Shown: positions 28,126 through 36,554 of the stretch, piece by piece
How positions within the stretch are numbered: the first letter of the stretch is position 1
How the letters are laid out: each line of letters starts with the position of its first letter
Source of the DNA: Massilia atriviolacea
Lineage (GTDB): Bacteria > Pseudomonadota > Gammaproteobacteria > Burkholderiales > Burkholderiaceae_D
DNA: 40,997 bases
Direction of reading: 5' to 3'
NCBI RefSeq assembly: GCF_003953935.1
Contig: NZ_RXLQ01000030.1
Span: forward strand, 1 to 40,997
Position numbers and translations under genes: made by a program
Notes under the pieces: generated by a model
What the model was told of the DNA's origin: nothing
The model's input: the letters and a program-made list of their open reading frames with translations, nothing else
Database searches by the model: none

Positions 28126-30278
28126 AACTACAGCGATGGGTCCAATTCGCTATCGCAGCATGCGTCTCCGTTCCCGCACTCGCCGGTGACGGCTCCTCGC
28201 TGTCAGCAATCGGCGAGGCCGCCAAACGGTCCGGCGACAAGAGCAGGCAAGCTCTCGTCTCAATTTTCGGCGATGTCGTCAACAACCCGCTTGCAATCGC
28301 CGGCGGCGGGTCCGATACCATACTCGCCAATCTGTTTCAGGTGACCAATGCGGGCCTGCTCGTCATCGGCGGCATTTTTGCCTGTTATGTCTGGTGGCAC
28401 CAGCTCAGCCAGGTCGCCCACGAAGGGACTGTTTTCGGAAAATCCCAAACAACAATGTGGGGACCGGTACGTCTGGTTTGGGGCATTGCCAGCCTGGTTC
28501 CAACCGCGAACGGATGGGCCTTGTCGCAGCTGCTCATGCTGTGGGCAGCGTCCCTGTTCGGCGTGGGCATTGCCAACCTGGGCACCGATGCCGCAGTCGC
28601 CGCGTTCAACAATGGCAAGGGAATGATTGTTCAGCCTGCGATGCCCGACACGGTCTCTCTCGCCCGCTCTGTTCTCGAGGCAGATCTATGCATGCATTCC
28701 ATGAATGCTGGCCAAGCCCTGGCGGTAGCGAATGGCGGCTTCAGCTACGCGGGCGAATATGTTCAGCAGTTCAGTACAGCCAGCGGTTTCATCCTGCGTA
28801 GTCCAAGCCAGGGAAAGATTTGTGGCGGTGCCGGACTTGACGCGAAACTGCTCGAAGCAACACCACAGGGAGTTCAGTGGTTCGGATCGAGCATTGATAC
28901 CAGCCCGATCTATCGTGCCCATCTGACTGCACTAAACCGCATGCAGCAGTTTCTTTCACAGGAGGCACTTGCCTTTGTCAACGCATCCATGTCCCAGCTT
29001 AACGGTATGGACACACAGTTGCCCGACATGTCGATCGCTATCCAACGCGCGGCGCTTGCGTACGAAGCATCGGTCAATCAGGAAGCCGGCCTAAAAGCGG
29101 GCAGCATCGGCGACCTCGCTGCCAAGCTGAGCGACAGAATCAAGGATGGCGGATGGTGGACTTTGGGGGCCTGGTATCAAACTTTTGCTCATGCAAACAG
29201 CAAGCTTTCGAATGCCGTGGCGGCCAAGGCGCAAACATACGGCGAAGGCTTTGCTGGCGACCAAGGGGTCTCAAGCGTCCGCGTCGCGGTACAGAAGCTT
29301 TACCGTACTCAGCAAGCCAACGACACGAACGCGGTTGCCCTCGGACAGACCACAAGCGTCACGAACACCGACACAAGCAAATTTCTCGGTTCAATCTTCG
29401 AAAAACCCGGCCAGAAAATAGTCTATTACATGGTCAATCTCGATGTCGGCAGTGGCGGCGGCGGAACAACCAATCCCCTGATCAAGATGAAAAATCTCGG
29501 CGATTACACGTTGATATCCGCAGAGGCCGCCACCGTAACCTATGTCGGTGTCAAAGCAGCTGCATCGGTCGCGGAGGGAGTCAATGCTGTAGCCGTGGTC
29601 ACAAACGTCGTCACCGGCGCCGGCAATGCCATTGCCGGCGCGGTCGAGGCCGCAACGCCATTTTTCTTGATGATAATAATTCCTGTATTTCTGATTGGCG
29701 CAGGGCTGTCCATCTACCTTCCGCTGATTCCGTTCATCATGTGGTTTGGCGCCATCATTAACTGGTTAGTGGTCGTTCTGGAGGCGATTATTGCCGCGCC
29801 GTTATGGGCAATCACGCATCTGAGCGGAGAAGGCGATGGAATGGGGGCCAAATCAGCGCACGGATACATTTTTCTGTTGAATGTCATGGCGCGCCCAATG
29901 CTTATGGTGATAGGATTTTTCGGGGGCGGCGCTATTTTGGTGGTTGGCGGAACATTTCTGAATGAAATATTTGGAATTGCCATAGCCAATATTCAGTTTG
30001 ATTCGATAACTGGACTCGTCAGTATGGTTGCCCTGCTGTTTGTTTACTTTGCAATTTGCCTGACGCTCATTCACAGTTGCTTCAATTTAATTTTTATCGT
30101 ACCCGATCAGGTCATTAACTGGGTTGGCGGCACCGCGTCACCAGTTGTTGGGCGCGATACGAACGATGCTGTGAAGAGCTCGGTGAATGTCCTGATGAGC
30201 AGACTGGAGCACATGAGAAAGGGCGCGCCTCCCGATTCAGGGACGCGCCACAAATCTGGCAACGGCATTAAACGATAG
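28122..30278 (+). CDS. traY: DotA/TraY-family polytopic membrane protein
   Basis: A 718-residue integral membrane protein. I chose GTG at 28122, overlapping the traX stop (GTGA), because GGAGAG lies just upstream and the result begins with a signal peptide (QFAIAACVSVPALAGD). Hydrophobic helices occur near 75-90 and 130-150, then a long periplasmic loop (about 160-500) and a cluster of five or so helices at about 513-660 (FLMIIIPVFLIGAGLSIYL, MLMVIGFFGGGAILVVGG, MVALLFVYFAICLTLI). This topology is the DotA/TraY pattern. In R64, TraY is the target recognised by the exclusion protein ExcA, relevant to the next gene. Confidence 0.88.
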   Translation: MKLQRWVQFAIAACVSVPALAGDGSSLSAIGEAAKRSGDKSRQALVSIFGDVVNNPLAIAGGGSDTILANLFQVTNAGLLVIGGIFACYVWWHQLSQVAHEGTVFGKSQTTMWGPVRLVWGIASLVPTANGWALSQLLMLWAASLFGVGIANLGTDAAVAAFNNGKGMIVQPAMPDTVSLARSVLEADLCMHSMNAGQALAVANGGFSYAGEYVQQFSTASGFILRSPSQGKICGGAGLDAKLLEATPQGVQWFGSSIDTSPIYRAHLTALNRMQQFLSQEALAFVNASMSQLNGMDTQLPDMSIAIQRAALAYEASVNQEAGLKAGSIGDLAAKLSDRIKDGGWWTLGAWYQTFAHANSKLSNAVAAKAQTYGEGFAGDQGVSSVRVAVQKLYRTQQANDTNAVALGQTTSVTNTDTSKFLGSIFEKPGQKIVYYMVNLDVGSGGGGTTNPLIKMKNLGDYTLISAEAATVTYVGVKAAASVAEGVNAVAVVTNVVTGAGNAIAGAVEAATPFFLMIIIPVFLIGAGLSIYLPLIPFIMWFGAIINWLVVVLEAIIAAPLWAITHLSGEGDGMGAKSAHGYIFLLNVMARPMLMVIGFFGGGAILVVGGTFLNEIFGIAIANIQFDSITGLVSMVALLFVYFAICLTLIHSCFNLIFIVPDQVINWVGGTASPVVGRDTNDAVKSSVNVLMSRLEHMRKGAPPDSGTRHKSGNGIKR

Positions 30279-30289
30279 AGGCCTTCAAA

Positions 30290-30802
30290 ATGCAAAAACT
30301 GATTTCCCGACTTTTCGCACTCTATTTGATTTCATTAATCCTGATCGTACCTGCATCGATTGTTCACCTATGGGACTTCAGCTTTAATTCGTTATCCGCC
30401 GACAAGCGAGAAACGCTTTTTTCCTTCGCCATCTGGACATTCGGGGGATTCATCGTTTTGGTAAAGCTGATGAAATACCGGCACGACGCGCTCAGGAAAA
30501 CAATCCAGCTTATCAAGCCGGACAATTACCAGGCAACCATCGAGATAAGTGGTCCCCACGCATGTGAATATTTTGGAATCGACCACAAGAACGACCACCT
30601 TCTGTTGGTCGATATCAAGCAAAAGATCGCGCGGTGCGAGAGGATTGACTTCCTGCGCGCATGGAAAATCGAAGGGGATGGATTTAAAACGTACGTCCTG
30701 TTTAGCTTCAACAGCTTCGAGTTATCCACTCTAAAGATTTTCATCTCGCCAGCTCACCGGCACGACCTGGCGGCCAAGCTCAATCTCGCTCTTCAATACT
30801 AA
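30290..30802 (+). CDS. Small membrane protein in the excA position; candidate entry-exclusion protein
   Basis: A 170-residue protein with two N-terminal membrane helices (about 7-28 and 42-62) and a soluble, probably cytoplasmic C-terminal domain of about 105 residues (KPDNYQATIEISGPHACEY, then YVLFSFNSFELSTLKIFISP). No known motif. It starts 12 bases after traY, has AGAGG upstream, and is AT-richer than its neighbours, a frequent sign of a fast-evolving or recently exchanged gene. In IncI1 plasmids the gene after traY is excA, whose product has the same plan and blocks uptake of related plasmids. Similarity to ExcA is by position and topology only. Confidence 0.65.
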   Translation: MQKLISRLFALYLISLILIVPASIVHLWDFSFNSLSADKRETLFSFAIWTFGGFIVLVKLMKYRHDALRKTIQLIKPDNYQATIEISGPHACEYFGIDHKNDHLLLVDIKQKIARCERIDFLRAWKIEGDGFKTYVLFSFNSFELSTLKIFISPAHRHDLAAKLNLALQY

Positions 30803-30826
30803 TTTTCATATGCGGTCGGAAATTCA

Positions 30827-30949
30827 ATGAGCGGGGTAGCATTCGATCAGCAGGACTGGCGCGCCCTCGACTGCTCGGCAACAGACAACGGCGTGGTCAG
30901 TCGCGCTGTTCCACTGCTCAACCAGGATGACGGACGCAACGTCTGCTGA
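30827..30949 (+). CDS. Possible 40-residue small protein
   Basis: A short frame (MSGVAFDQQDWRALDCSATD, then ending GRNVC) lies between the exclusion-candidate gene and operator site C. The ribosome site is weak and the product is unlike anything known. It may be a chance frame. Confidence 0.25.
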   Translation: MSGVAFDQQDWRALDCSATDNGVVSRAVPLLNQDDGRNVC

Positions 30950-30985
30950 CCAATCTCAATGCCGGCATAGAGTCAGATTGTTATT

Positions 30986-31011
30986 TTTCGTATTGAATAT
31001 ATTATACAAAA
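30986..31011. promoter_or_regulatory. Palindromic operator, site C, before the transglycosylase-trb operon
   Basis: TTTCGTAT-N10-ATACAAAA has one mismatch in the left arm. It ends six bases before the ATG at 31018 and 36 bases before the ATG at 31048. Embedded TATATT/TATTAT sequences could serve as the -10 element. Confidence 0.65.
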
Positions 31012-31017
31012 GCAGCC

Positions 31018-31446
31018 ATGCAATATGCTTTTCCCGGAAAGCTCCCGATGCAACCCGTTACCGCGCCACCTCCAGACGTTCCTCCGTGCTTGATCCAGGC
31101 TGCAGCCGACTACGCCCTGCCCGCGCGCGCAATCTTGGGCATATTGCATACTGAAGGCGGCCGGAGCGGAACAATCAGCCGGAACACTAACGGCACACGG
31201 GACCATGGTCCCTTCCAGATTAACACCGTCTGGGCCAGGAAACTTGAGGCGGCATTCGGAATTTCCCCATTTACTCTGACTCACGACTTCTGCTGGTCGG
31301 CACGAGCTGCCGCCTATATCGTGCGTTACGAAATAAACCTAGCTAACGGAAATTTTTGGGATGGCGTTGGACACTACCATTCCCGTACAGCCAAGCACAA
31401 AGCGCAGTACATCCGGAAAGTGTATTTGAACTCCCTGAAGTTTTGA
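31018..31446 (+). CDS. Conjugation-associated lytic transglycosylase
   Basis: A small SLT-type muramidase of 142 residues, or 132 if translation begins at 31048 (MQPVTAPPPD), where GGAAAG lies six bases upstream. The catalytic glutamate is in ILHTEGGRSG, followed by DHGPFQINTVW and AAAYIVRYE, the standard order of the fold. Such enzymes open peptidoglycan for the secretion channel. The start at 31018 would leave almost no room for a leader after operator site C, so 31048 is favoured biologically. No signal peptide is evident, which is seen in some VirB1-like relatives. The trbA-like gene starts nine bases later. Confidence 0.83.
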   Translation: MQYAFPGKLPMQPVTAPPPDVPPCLIQAAADYALPARAILGILHTEGGRSGTISRNTNGTRDHGPFQINTVWARKLEAAFGISPFTLTHDFCWSARAAAYIVRYEINLANGNFWDGVGHYHSRTAKHKAQYIRKVYLNSLKF

Positions 31447-31454
31447 GGTGACGC

Positions 31455-32579
31455 ATGGAGAGGCACGACGTCAAGCGCGACGACATGGGAACGGTCTACG
31501 TTGGCATCACCGCCATCTTTAGCGGCATGCTGTACGTGGTGTGGCTTGCGGCCCACGGAGACATCAGCTACTGGGGCTTGAAGTGGACGTGGCATCAACT
31601 CGGATGTGCGGATTGGGCGCTCAGCCCTGGCTTCGTCAAGCAGTGGCGCCATGAAGCGGCAACTCTTGCCTTGAATCCGGAAAGCCTCTCCCTTGAACAG
31701 CTTGTCAAGGTGATGAACAAGGCGGGCTACCTCTTCATATGGATTCCCTTGGCAATGACCCTGCGTTCCGCATGGCTTGCTCACACTCACCCGGCTAACC
31801 GAACGCGCCGCCGCATCACGGCCCAGAACCTTCCCCGGATCATGGCGAAACACTCGCCCGCAGTGATCCCGAGCCTGTACTACGGGGACCTTCTCAATAC
31901 CGATCCTTACGACCACCGTAGCGCGATCAACCCGGAAGAATGGGCCGCGACGAACTCCCTGATCGTCAATGGGATGCTGGACAGGATTCGATGCCGCGCC
32001 CTTTTCGTCGCCGATCTGGGAGCGCCGGTGTCGTCGCTGAGCGATCTATCCAGGCACGAGAAGGCGATGTTTGCAATCTTTGGCGCCCGCCTTCTCGCCG
32101 ACGGCGCCGACCATGGCGCAGCCCAGGTGCTGTTGGATCAGCTCAACCGCTCTTGTCACACCGGTAGCTGGAACGACAGGCGAGGCTATCCCGATCTCGC
32201 GCTTTGCGACGCCGCCTTTGCCAAGTACGCGTCCCATCCGGACGCAGAGAAGTGGCTCGCAAAGCACCCTTACCCTCGAACCCTTCTCCACGCGATGCAC
32301 GCCGCAGCGCTTGCTTTCGGCCGACTGCCTTCATCACATTTCCGATGGCTCAAGGGAATTGACCGCCCGCTTTGGTATGCCTTGAACACCACTGGACGAA
32401 AGGCGCCGTTTGTCGAATCCGCAGCCGTATTCACCCAGACAATGTGGGAAGACTTTGCATCTGATCGCGGCTATCGGCTGACGCAACCCTGCGTCGACGA
32501 CGCCGTTGACGGCATCGAAGCCTACCTTGTCAAAGTTGGACTTCTCTCACCTTCATCATGTACTGGAGCACCTTCATGA
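31455..32579 (+). CDS. trbA: DotM/IcmP-like coupling-complex protein (TrbA of R64)
   Basis: A 374-residue inner-membrane protein with N-terminal helices (about 14-34 and 91-106) and a cytoplasmic domain carrying DotM/TrbA features: HPYPRTLLHAMHAAA, SSHFRWLKGIDRPLWYALN and FVESAAVFTQTMWE. In Legionella, DotM binds DotL and recognises substrates at the coupling complex. A GAGG site precedes the ATG. The stop overlaps the next start (ATGA), so trbA and trbB are translationally coupled. Confidence 0.87.
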   Translation: MERHDVKRDDMGTVYVGITAIFSGMLYVVWLAAHGDISYWGLKWTWHQLGCADWALSPGFVKQWRHEAATLALNPESLSLEQLVKVMNKAGYLFIWIPLAMTLRSAWLAHTHPANRTRRRITAQNLPRIMAKHSPAVIPSLYYGDLLNTDPYDHRSAINPEEWAATNSLIVNGMLDRIRCRALFVADLGAPVSSLSDLSRHEKAMFAIFGARLLADGADHGAAQVLLDQLNRSCHTGSWNDRRGYPDLALCDAAFAKYASHPDAEKWLAKHPYPRTLLHAMHAAALAFGRLPSSHFRWLKGIDRPLWYALNTTGRKAPFVESAAVFTQTMWEDFASDRGYRLTQPCVDDAVDGIEAYLVKVGLLSPSSCTGAPS

Positions 32580-33508
32580 GAACAAAGGATGACATTTGCC
32601 TGTTCGGGCACTCGATGCTTCTGGACTTCGCTGCAACCGGAGCAAGCGGCAGCATTACCGCACTACGCCTCGACGACGGCGTGCGCTTTGCCCTTGAGGG
32701 AGCGGTGATTCGCGCTCACTTCTTTACCGAACCCTCCCCGGCAATGATCGAGCGATTTCCAAGCGAAGAGTTGGCAGAAAACGCCTTTCAATATCTCCAG
32801 AAGTTCATGCGGCGCTACGTTTTCATCCGGCGAGTCAAGAACGCGATGAAGAAAATTCTGGGCTGGGTCATCGCGCCGCTTGTAGCGCTCTTGCTTGCCC
32901 TGTCGTTGAACATTGCACTGACACGGCAATCCGATGCCAAAGCCGCGTCAGCGCAAATACAAACTTCACATAGCGGTCAAGCGTTGCCCGTTTCGTCAGG
33001 GCTCGCGGCGGCACCTCAGCGGGTCATCCCCCAGTCCTCAGAACTTGCTCGCGCGATGGCCGACGGGGCCATGGCCGAAAAATTCTCGATACGCCTATCG
33101 AAAGGCAAGGAGGGAGTCTTCTACATTTTTTCCGATCCCGGATGTTCTTACTGCCGAGCGCTCGAACCAGAACTGGCAAAACTGGCGAAGCGCTTCACAA
33201 TTCATCTGTTTCCTGTCTCGGTGATCGGCGGACGACAATCGGCAGAGCGTGTCAGCCCCATCATGTGCGCTGGGACGGAACTGCGCGCGGCGGCGTGGCG
33301 GGAACTAGCCGCTGACCGCGCACCTGTTGCTCGTGGCTGCGCGGCGGGCGACGAGGCGATTGCAGCCAACAACGAAATTTTCAGGGCTGCCGGTTTGAGC
33401 GGCACTCCGGCGATCATTGCCTCGAACGGCTTCACCTATCCAGAGTCGAGTCCGAACACGGCAGCTGCGATCGCGGCATGGGCAAAAGGCGCACCTGCCA
33501 GTCAGTGA
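32576..33508 (+). CDS. trbB: TrbB-like DsbC-type thiol isomerase with membrane anchor
   Basis: A 310-residue protein. The start at 32576 overlaps trbA and follows TGGAG. The first 95 residues form an unusual cytoplasmic domain (FGHSMLLDFAATGASGSITA). One membrane helix (about 100-122, ILGWVIAPLVALLLALSLNIA) leads to a periplasmic thioredoxin-fold domain with the active site FSDPGCSYCRALEPEL and the cis-proline segment LSGTPAIIASNG, as in DsbC/TrbB. It probably isomerises disulfides of transfer proteins; the cysteine-bearing TraW is a plausible client. Position between DotM and DotL homologues matches R64 trbA-trbB-trbC. Fusion with a 95-residue N-terminal domain deserves attention. Confidence 0.85.
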   Translation: MRTKDDICLFGHSMLLDFAATGASGSITALRLDDGVRFALEGAVIRAHFFTEPSPAMIERFPSEELAENAFQYLQKFMRRYVFIRRVKNAMKKILGWVIAPLVALLLALSLNIALTRQSDAKAASAQIQTSHSGQALPVSSGLAAAPQRVIPQSSELARAMADGAMAEKFSIRLSKGKEGVFYIFSDPGCSYCRALEPELAKLAKRFTIHLFPVSVIGGRQSAERVSPIMCAGTELRAAAWRELAADRAPVARGCAAGDEAIAANNEIFRAAGLSGTPAIIASNGFTYPESSPNTAAAIAAWAKGAPASQ

Positions 33509-33565
33509 ATTGAATTGTGCCGGTTGCTCGACTGCGTCCGGAACACAAGCGCAAAGGCCTACATC

Positions 33566-35773
33566 ATGTTGGTGCGTCCACCAGGAGAAATCGATCCATC
33601 GAAGCTTGCCCGCGACACCCAGCCCAGCGGAACTCGGTTTGCCGACGCCTTGTTTCGGCCATCGAACTTCCGGAATTTTCTGCTGTTGCTCATCGCCCTG
33701 CAACTGTACATCCCACTGCTCTGGCCGGTGTGGATTTTCACCATCCTGTTTATCTCCATGTCCTTCTATAGCCGGCAGTTCCGAATGCCGCTTCGGATGC
33801 CGAAAGACCTAGGTGGGCTGGATCACGGGGACTATCGAGACGACTTGGTGGAGGACAGCTTTCTGTTTGGGTTAATCAGCAAATCGCGAATAGCACGCAC
33901 TGCCATGGTCGCCGGAGGCATTTTGTACCTGGGCTATTTGCGTTCTCAATATTCGGCCGAGCAAGGCCGGGAGATGTGGCTCACTAATTCGGATGCGAGA
34001 ACCCATTTGTTTCTCGCCGCGACCACTGGTGGCGGTAAAAGCGAGACCCTCCTCGGCCTGGCGTACAACGCGCTGTCCTGGGGCTCTGGCTGCGTGTATG
34101 GAGACGGCAAAGCCAGTTCAAATGTGCCTTTCTGCCTCTGGTCCCTCGCCCGCCGGCTCGGGCGCGAAGATGACTTTCTTGTGTTGAACTTTCTTACTGG
34201 AGGGGCCGATCCGTTTCTCGCCATGGTCGACCACGATGAAGGCCGTACTATCGGAAGACGCGACCTCGGCCAATCAAATTCGATGAACGCATTTGCGGAT
34301 GGGTCGGCGGACTTTCTGCTTCAGTTGATGGCGTCGATCATTCCCAAAGCGACCGGAGAGGGACAGAAATGGCAGCAGCGCGCGCTGAACATGATCGACG
34401 CCGTGCTGCGCACACTCTGCTATAAACGCGCGCGTGGCGAACTGGACATATCAGTCGGCATAATCCGACACTATCTTGCACTGCCAAATCTTGTGCAGCT
34501 ATATCTCGAAGGGCGCGACGGAAAAATTCCCGAGCTGGCATTCCTGCCGATCAAGGCCTACTTCGAAACTGGCCTTCCCGGCTTTAATCCCAGTCTCGCT
34601 CACGACCCATCACAGTGGGACCCCGAGATCTACAACCAGCACGGTTATTTGACCGGTGAGTTCGCGCGCACGCTGTCCATGTTGATGGACACGTACGGCC
34701 ATATTTTCCTGGACAAGTATCCCGACGTCGACATCTCGGATGCGCTGCAAAACAACCGCATCCTCGTCGTCATGATCCCCTCGATGGAAAAGTCGGCGTC
34801 GGAGGCCGCAGCGCTCGGCAAGTTGTACGTCTCGGCGATGAGACTCAGCATGGCCAAGGACCTCGGTCATCACCTCGAAGGGACAAGGGCTCAAATTCTC
34901 GATACCAATCCCACCAACGCTCCAAACCCCTCCATCATCATTAACGACGAACTCCAGGCGTATTTCGCAGAAGGCATAGCGACGATGTATGCCCAGGCCC
35001 GAGAGCTGAATTACATGATGGTGGCTTCCGCACAGGACGTACAAGCGTTGAAGCGCGCCGAAGCCGGCAAGGAAGTCGGCTCGCTGATTGCCAATACCAA
35101 GATCAAATGGACCTTGGCTTTGGAAGATCCTGAAGATACCTTCGATCTGTTCCGGAAGGCAGGTGGCGACGCCTATTTCAACATGCTGGACGGATACGAT
35201 GCTGTGGAAGGCACCTTTTCGACGTCGTACCGGGCTCAAACGACGACCAGGATTCAGAAACAGGATCGAATAAAACTGAGCGACCTGAAAAAACTGAATC
35301 CTGGAGAGGGCATCGTGATCTTCAAGAATTCAGCCTTGCCGTGCGCATCCTTTTACATCCGCGACGAGGACAAGAAGAGCGCGAAGCTGGCTTTGCATCT
35401 GAACCGTTTCCTCCAGATCGCGCGGCCAACGTTCCGCAAGCTGCCCCACAGTGCCGAAAAGATCGGCGAAAAGGATTCTCGCCTGGCGGACTACATTCTT
35501 GCCCAGCTTTGCCGTGGCGAGGAACAGGCATATCCCCTGCTCGACGATCCAGTCCTGACCGCCATCAAAACCGCCGCCTCCCACATGAATGAGATATCGC
35601 GGTTCAAGGTGGGCCCGGTTGAGCGTGGTATCGTACTCTTTCAGGCCGCACGCGCCGCTTTGCGAAAGGCGCGTATCGAAGGACGAAGCGGGTACATGCA
35701 CAAGGCACGGCCGGACGCGGAAGGCATCGATGACAACTGGGATCTTGAAGGAACGGAAGACGGCAATGTGTGA
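33566..35773 (+). CDS. trbC: Type IV coupling ATPase DotL/IcmO (TrbC of R64)
   Basis: A 735-residue coupling protein (VirD4/FtsK-like) that hands substrate DNA or protein to the channel. Two N-terminal membrane segments (about 33-62) and a third hydrophobic stretch near 105-121 come before the Walker A TTGGGKS (about 153-159) and Walker B IIINDE (about 457-462). ASAQDVQALKRAE is the conserved sensor-like region. The C-terminal 150 residues correspond to the adaptor-binding tail of DotL. The start at 33566 has AAAGG about nine bases upstream. It ends the trb operon; a convergent gene begins 64 bases beyond. Confidence 0.92.
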   Translation: MLVRPPGEIDPSKLARDTQPSGTRFADALFRPSNFRNFLLLLIALQLYIPLLWPVWIFTILFISMSFYSRQFRMPLRMPKDLGGLDHGDYRDDLVEDSFLFGLISKSRIARTAMVAGGILYLGYLRSQYSAEQGREMWLTNSDARTHLFLAATTGGGKSETLLGLAYNALSWGSGCVYGDGKASSNVPFCLWSLARRLGREDDFLVLNFLTGGADPFLAMVDHDEGRTIGRRDLGQSNSMNAFADGSADFLLQLMASIIPKATGEGQKWQQRALNMIDAVLRTLCYKRARGELDISVGIIRHYLALPNLVQLYLEGRDGKIPELAFLPIKAYFETGLPGFNPSLAHDPSQWDPEIYNQHGYLTGEFARTLSMLMDTYGHIFLDKYPDVDISDALQNNRILVVMIPSMEKSASEAAALGKLYVSAMRLSMAKDLGHHLEGTRAQILDTNPTNAPNPSIIINDELQAYFAEGIATMYAQARELNYMMVASAQDVQALKRAEAGKEVGSLIANTKIKWTLALEDPEDTFDLFRKAGGDAYFNMLDGYDAVEGTFSTSYRAQTTTRIQKQDRIKLSDLKKLNPGEGIVIFKNSALPCASFYIRDEDKKSAKLALHLNRFLQIARPTFRKLPHSAEKIGEKDSRLADYILAQLCRGEEQAYPLLDDPVLTAIKTAASHMNEISRFKVGPVERGIVLFQAARAALRKARIEGRSGYMHKARPDAEGIDDNWDLEGTEDGNV

Positions 35774-35837
35774 GTACTGCCGGACGGCGTTGCCCGCCCC
35801 CTTGGGGAAAGCCACGCATGCACAAGCAATTTTCGCA

Positions 35838-36554
35838 TCAGCGCGGACGGGGGACTTTCGACTTTGCTCGCGCGCCCGGCGCTGGGGCCAGGGTTGATTT
35901 TTCACTTGGCTTATCGTTTTTTCCTGGACCGTCAAGGGCAACACGAGTGGTTGGGTTGAGGCGACAGCTTGCTTCTACAATTGCCCCCCAGTGAAAAAAG
36001 GGCACACTGCCTACAGTGAGCACCTTCTCGCTTATGAGAAGTTTTGCCTGGTGGGCGATGACTTTAACGTGGCGCAAAGCCGGCGTGGCTGTGAGAGCAT
36101 CGATTACGTCCGGGGATTCGAGCACCAGCTGGTTGGGCTTCAACCCGTCCGCAACAGGATCGGCCGCATTCTCCCATGATGAATTGCCCGGCACGCCGCT
36201 CTGAAGAATATTCTGAATCTCATCTGCGGCGCTACGCGAGAGACGCTGGAAAGCAATGAAGTCATGGTTCGCTAACTCATCGGGTTTCATCAAGCCAGGA
36301 TTGATACGGTGGTCCAAAGCGACAAGAAAATCGATCACGGTAAACTGAAGACGATTTTTTTCTGCGTACTCACGCGCTGCCATGAAACCATCTTGCTTGC
36401 TTTGGTTCCCGTAAAATGCAGTCAGCGCTTCCGGATGGGCCCCTTTCAACTGGAGCCCGCAATCCCGCAGCGAAATCGTTGGCGGCACGGGCCCCTCGCA
36501 GAAATAGACAGTAGAGAGTTCAATCGCGGACGCCGGCTTTGTAACGCTACTCAT
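35838..36554 (-). CDS. Hypothetical protein coupled to the regulator gene
   Basis: A protein of about 238 residues without a recognised domain. The ATG at 36552-36554 lies inside the end of the upstream regulator gene (8-base overlap), with AAAGG six bases before it; a GTG at 36557 is also possible. The protein is soluble, with a conserved-looking middle (YGNQSKQDGFMAAREYAEKN, then VIDALTATPALRHVKVIAHQ) and a disordered basic end (ARAKSKVPRPR). Tight coupling to the regulator suggests a partner, such as a co-repressor or anti-repressor. No direct evidence exists. Confidence 0.6.
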   Translation of the reverse strand: MSSVTKPASAIELSTVYFCEGPVPPTISLRDCGLQLKGAHPEALTAFYGNQSKQDGFMAAREYAEKNRLQFTVIDFLVALDHRINPGLMKPDELANHDFIAFQRLSRSAADEIQNILQSGVPGNSSWENAADPVADGLKPNQLVLESPDVIDALTATPALRHVKVIAHQAKLLISEKVLTVGSVPFFHWGAIVEASCRLNPTTRVALDGPGKNDKPSEKSTLAPAPGARAKSKVPRPR

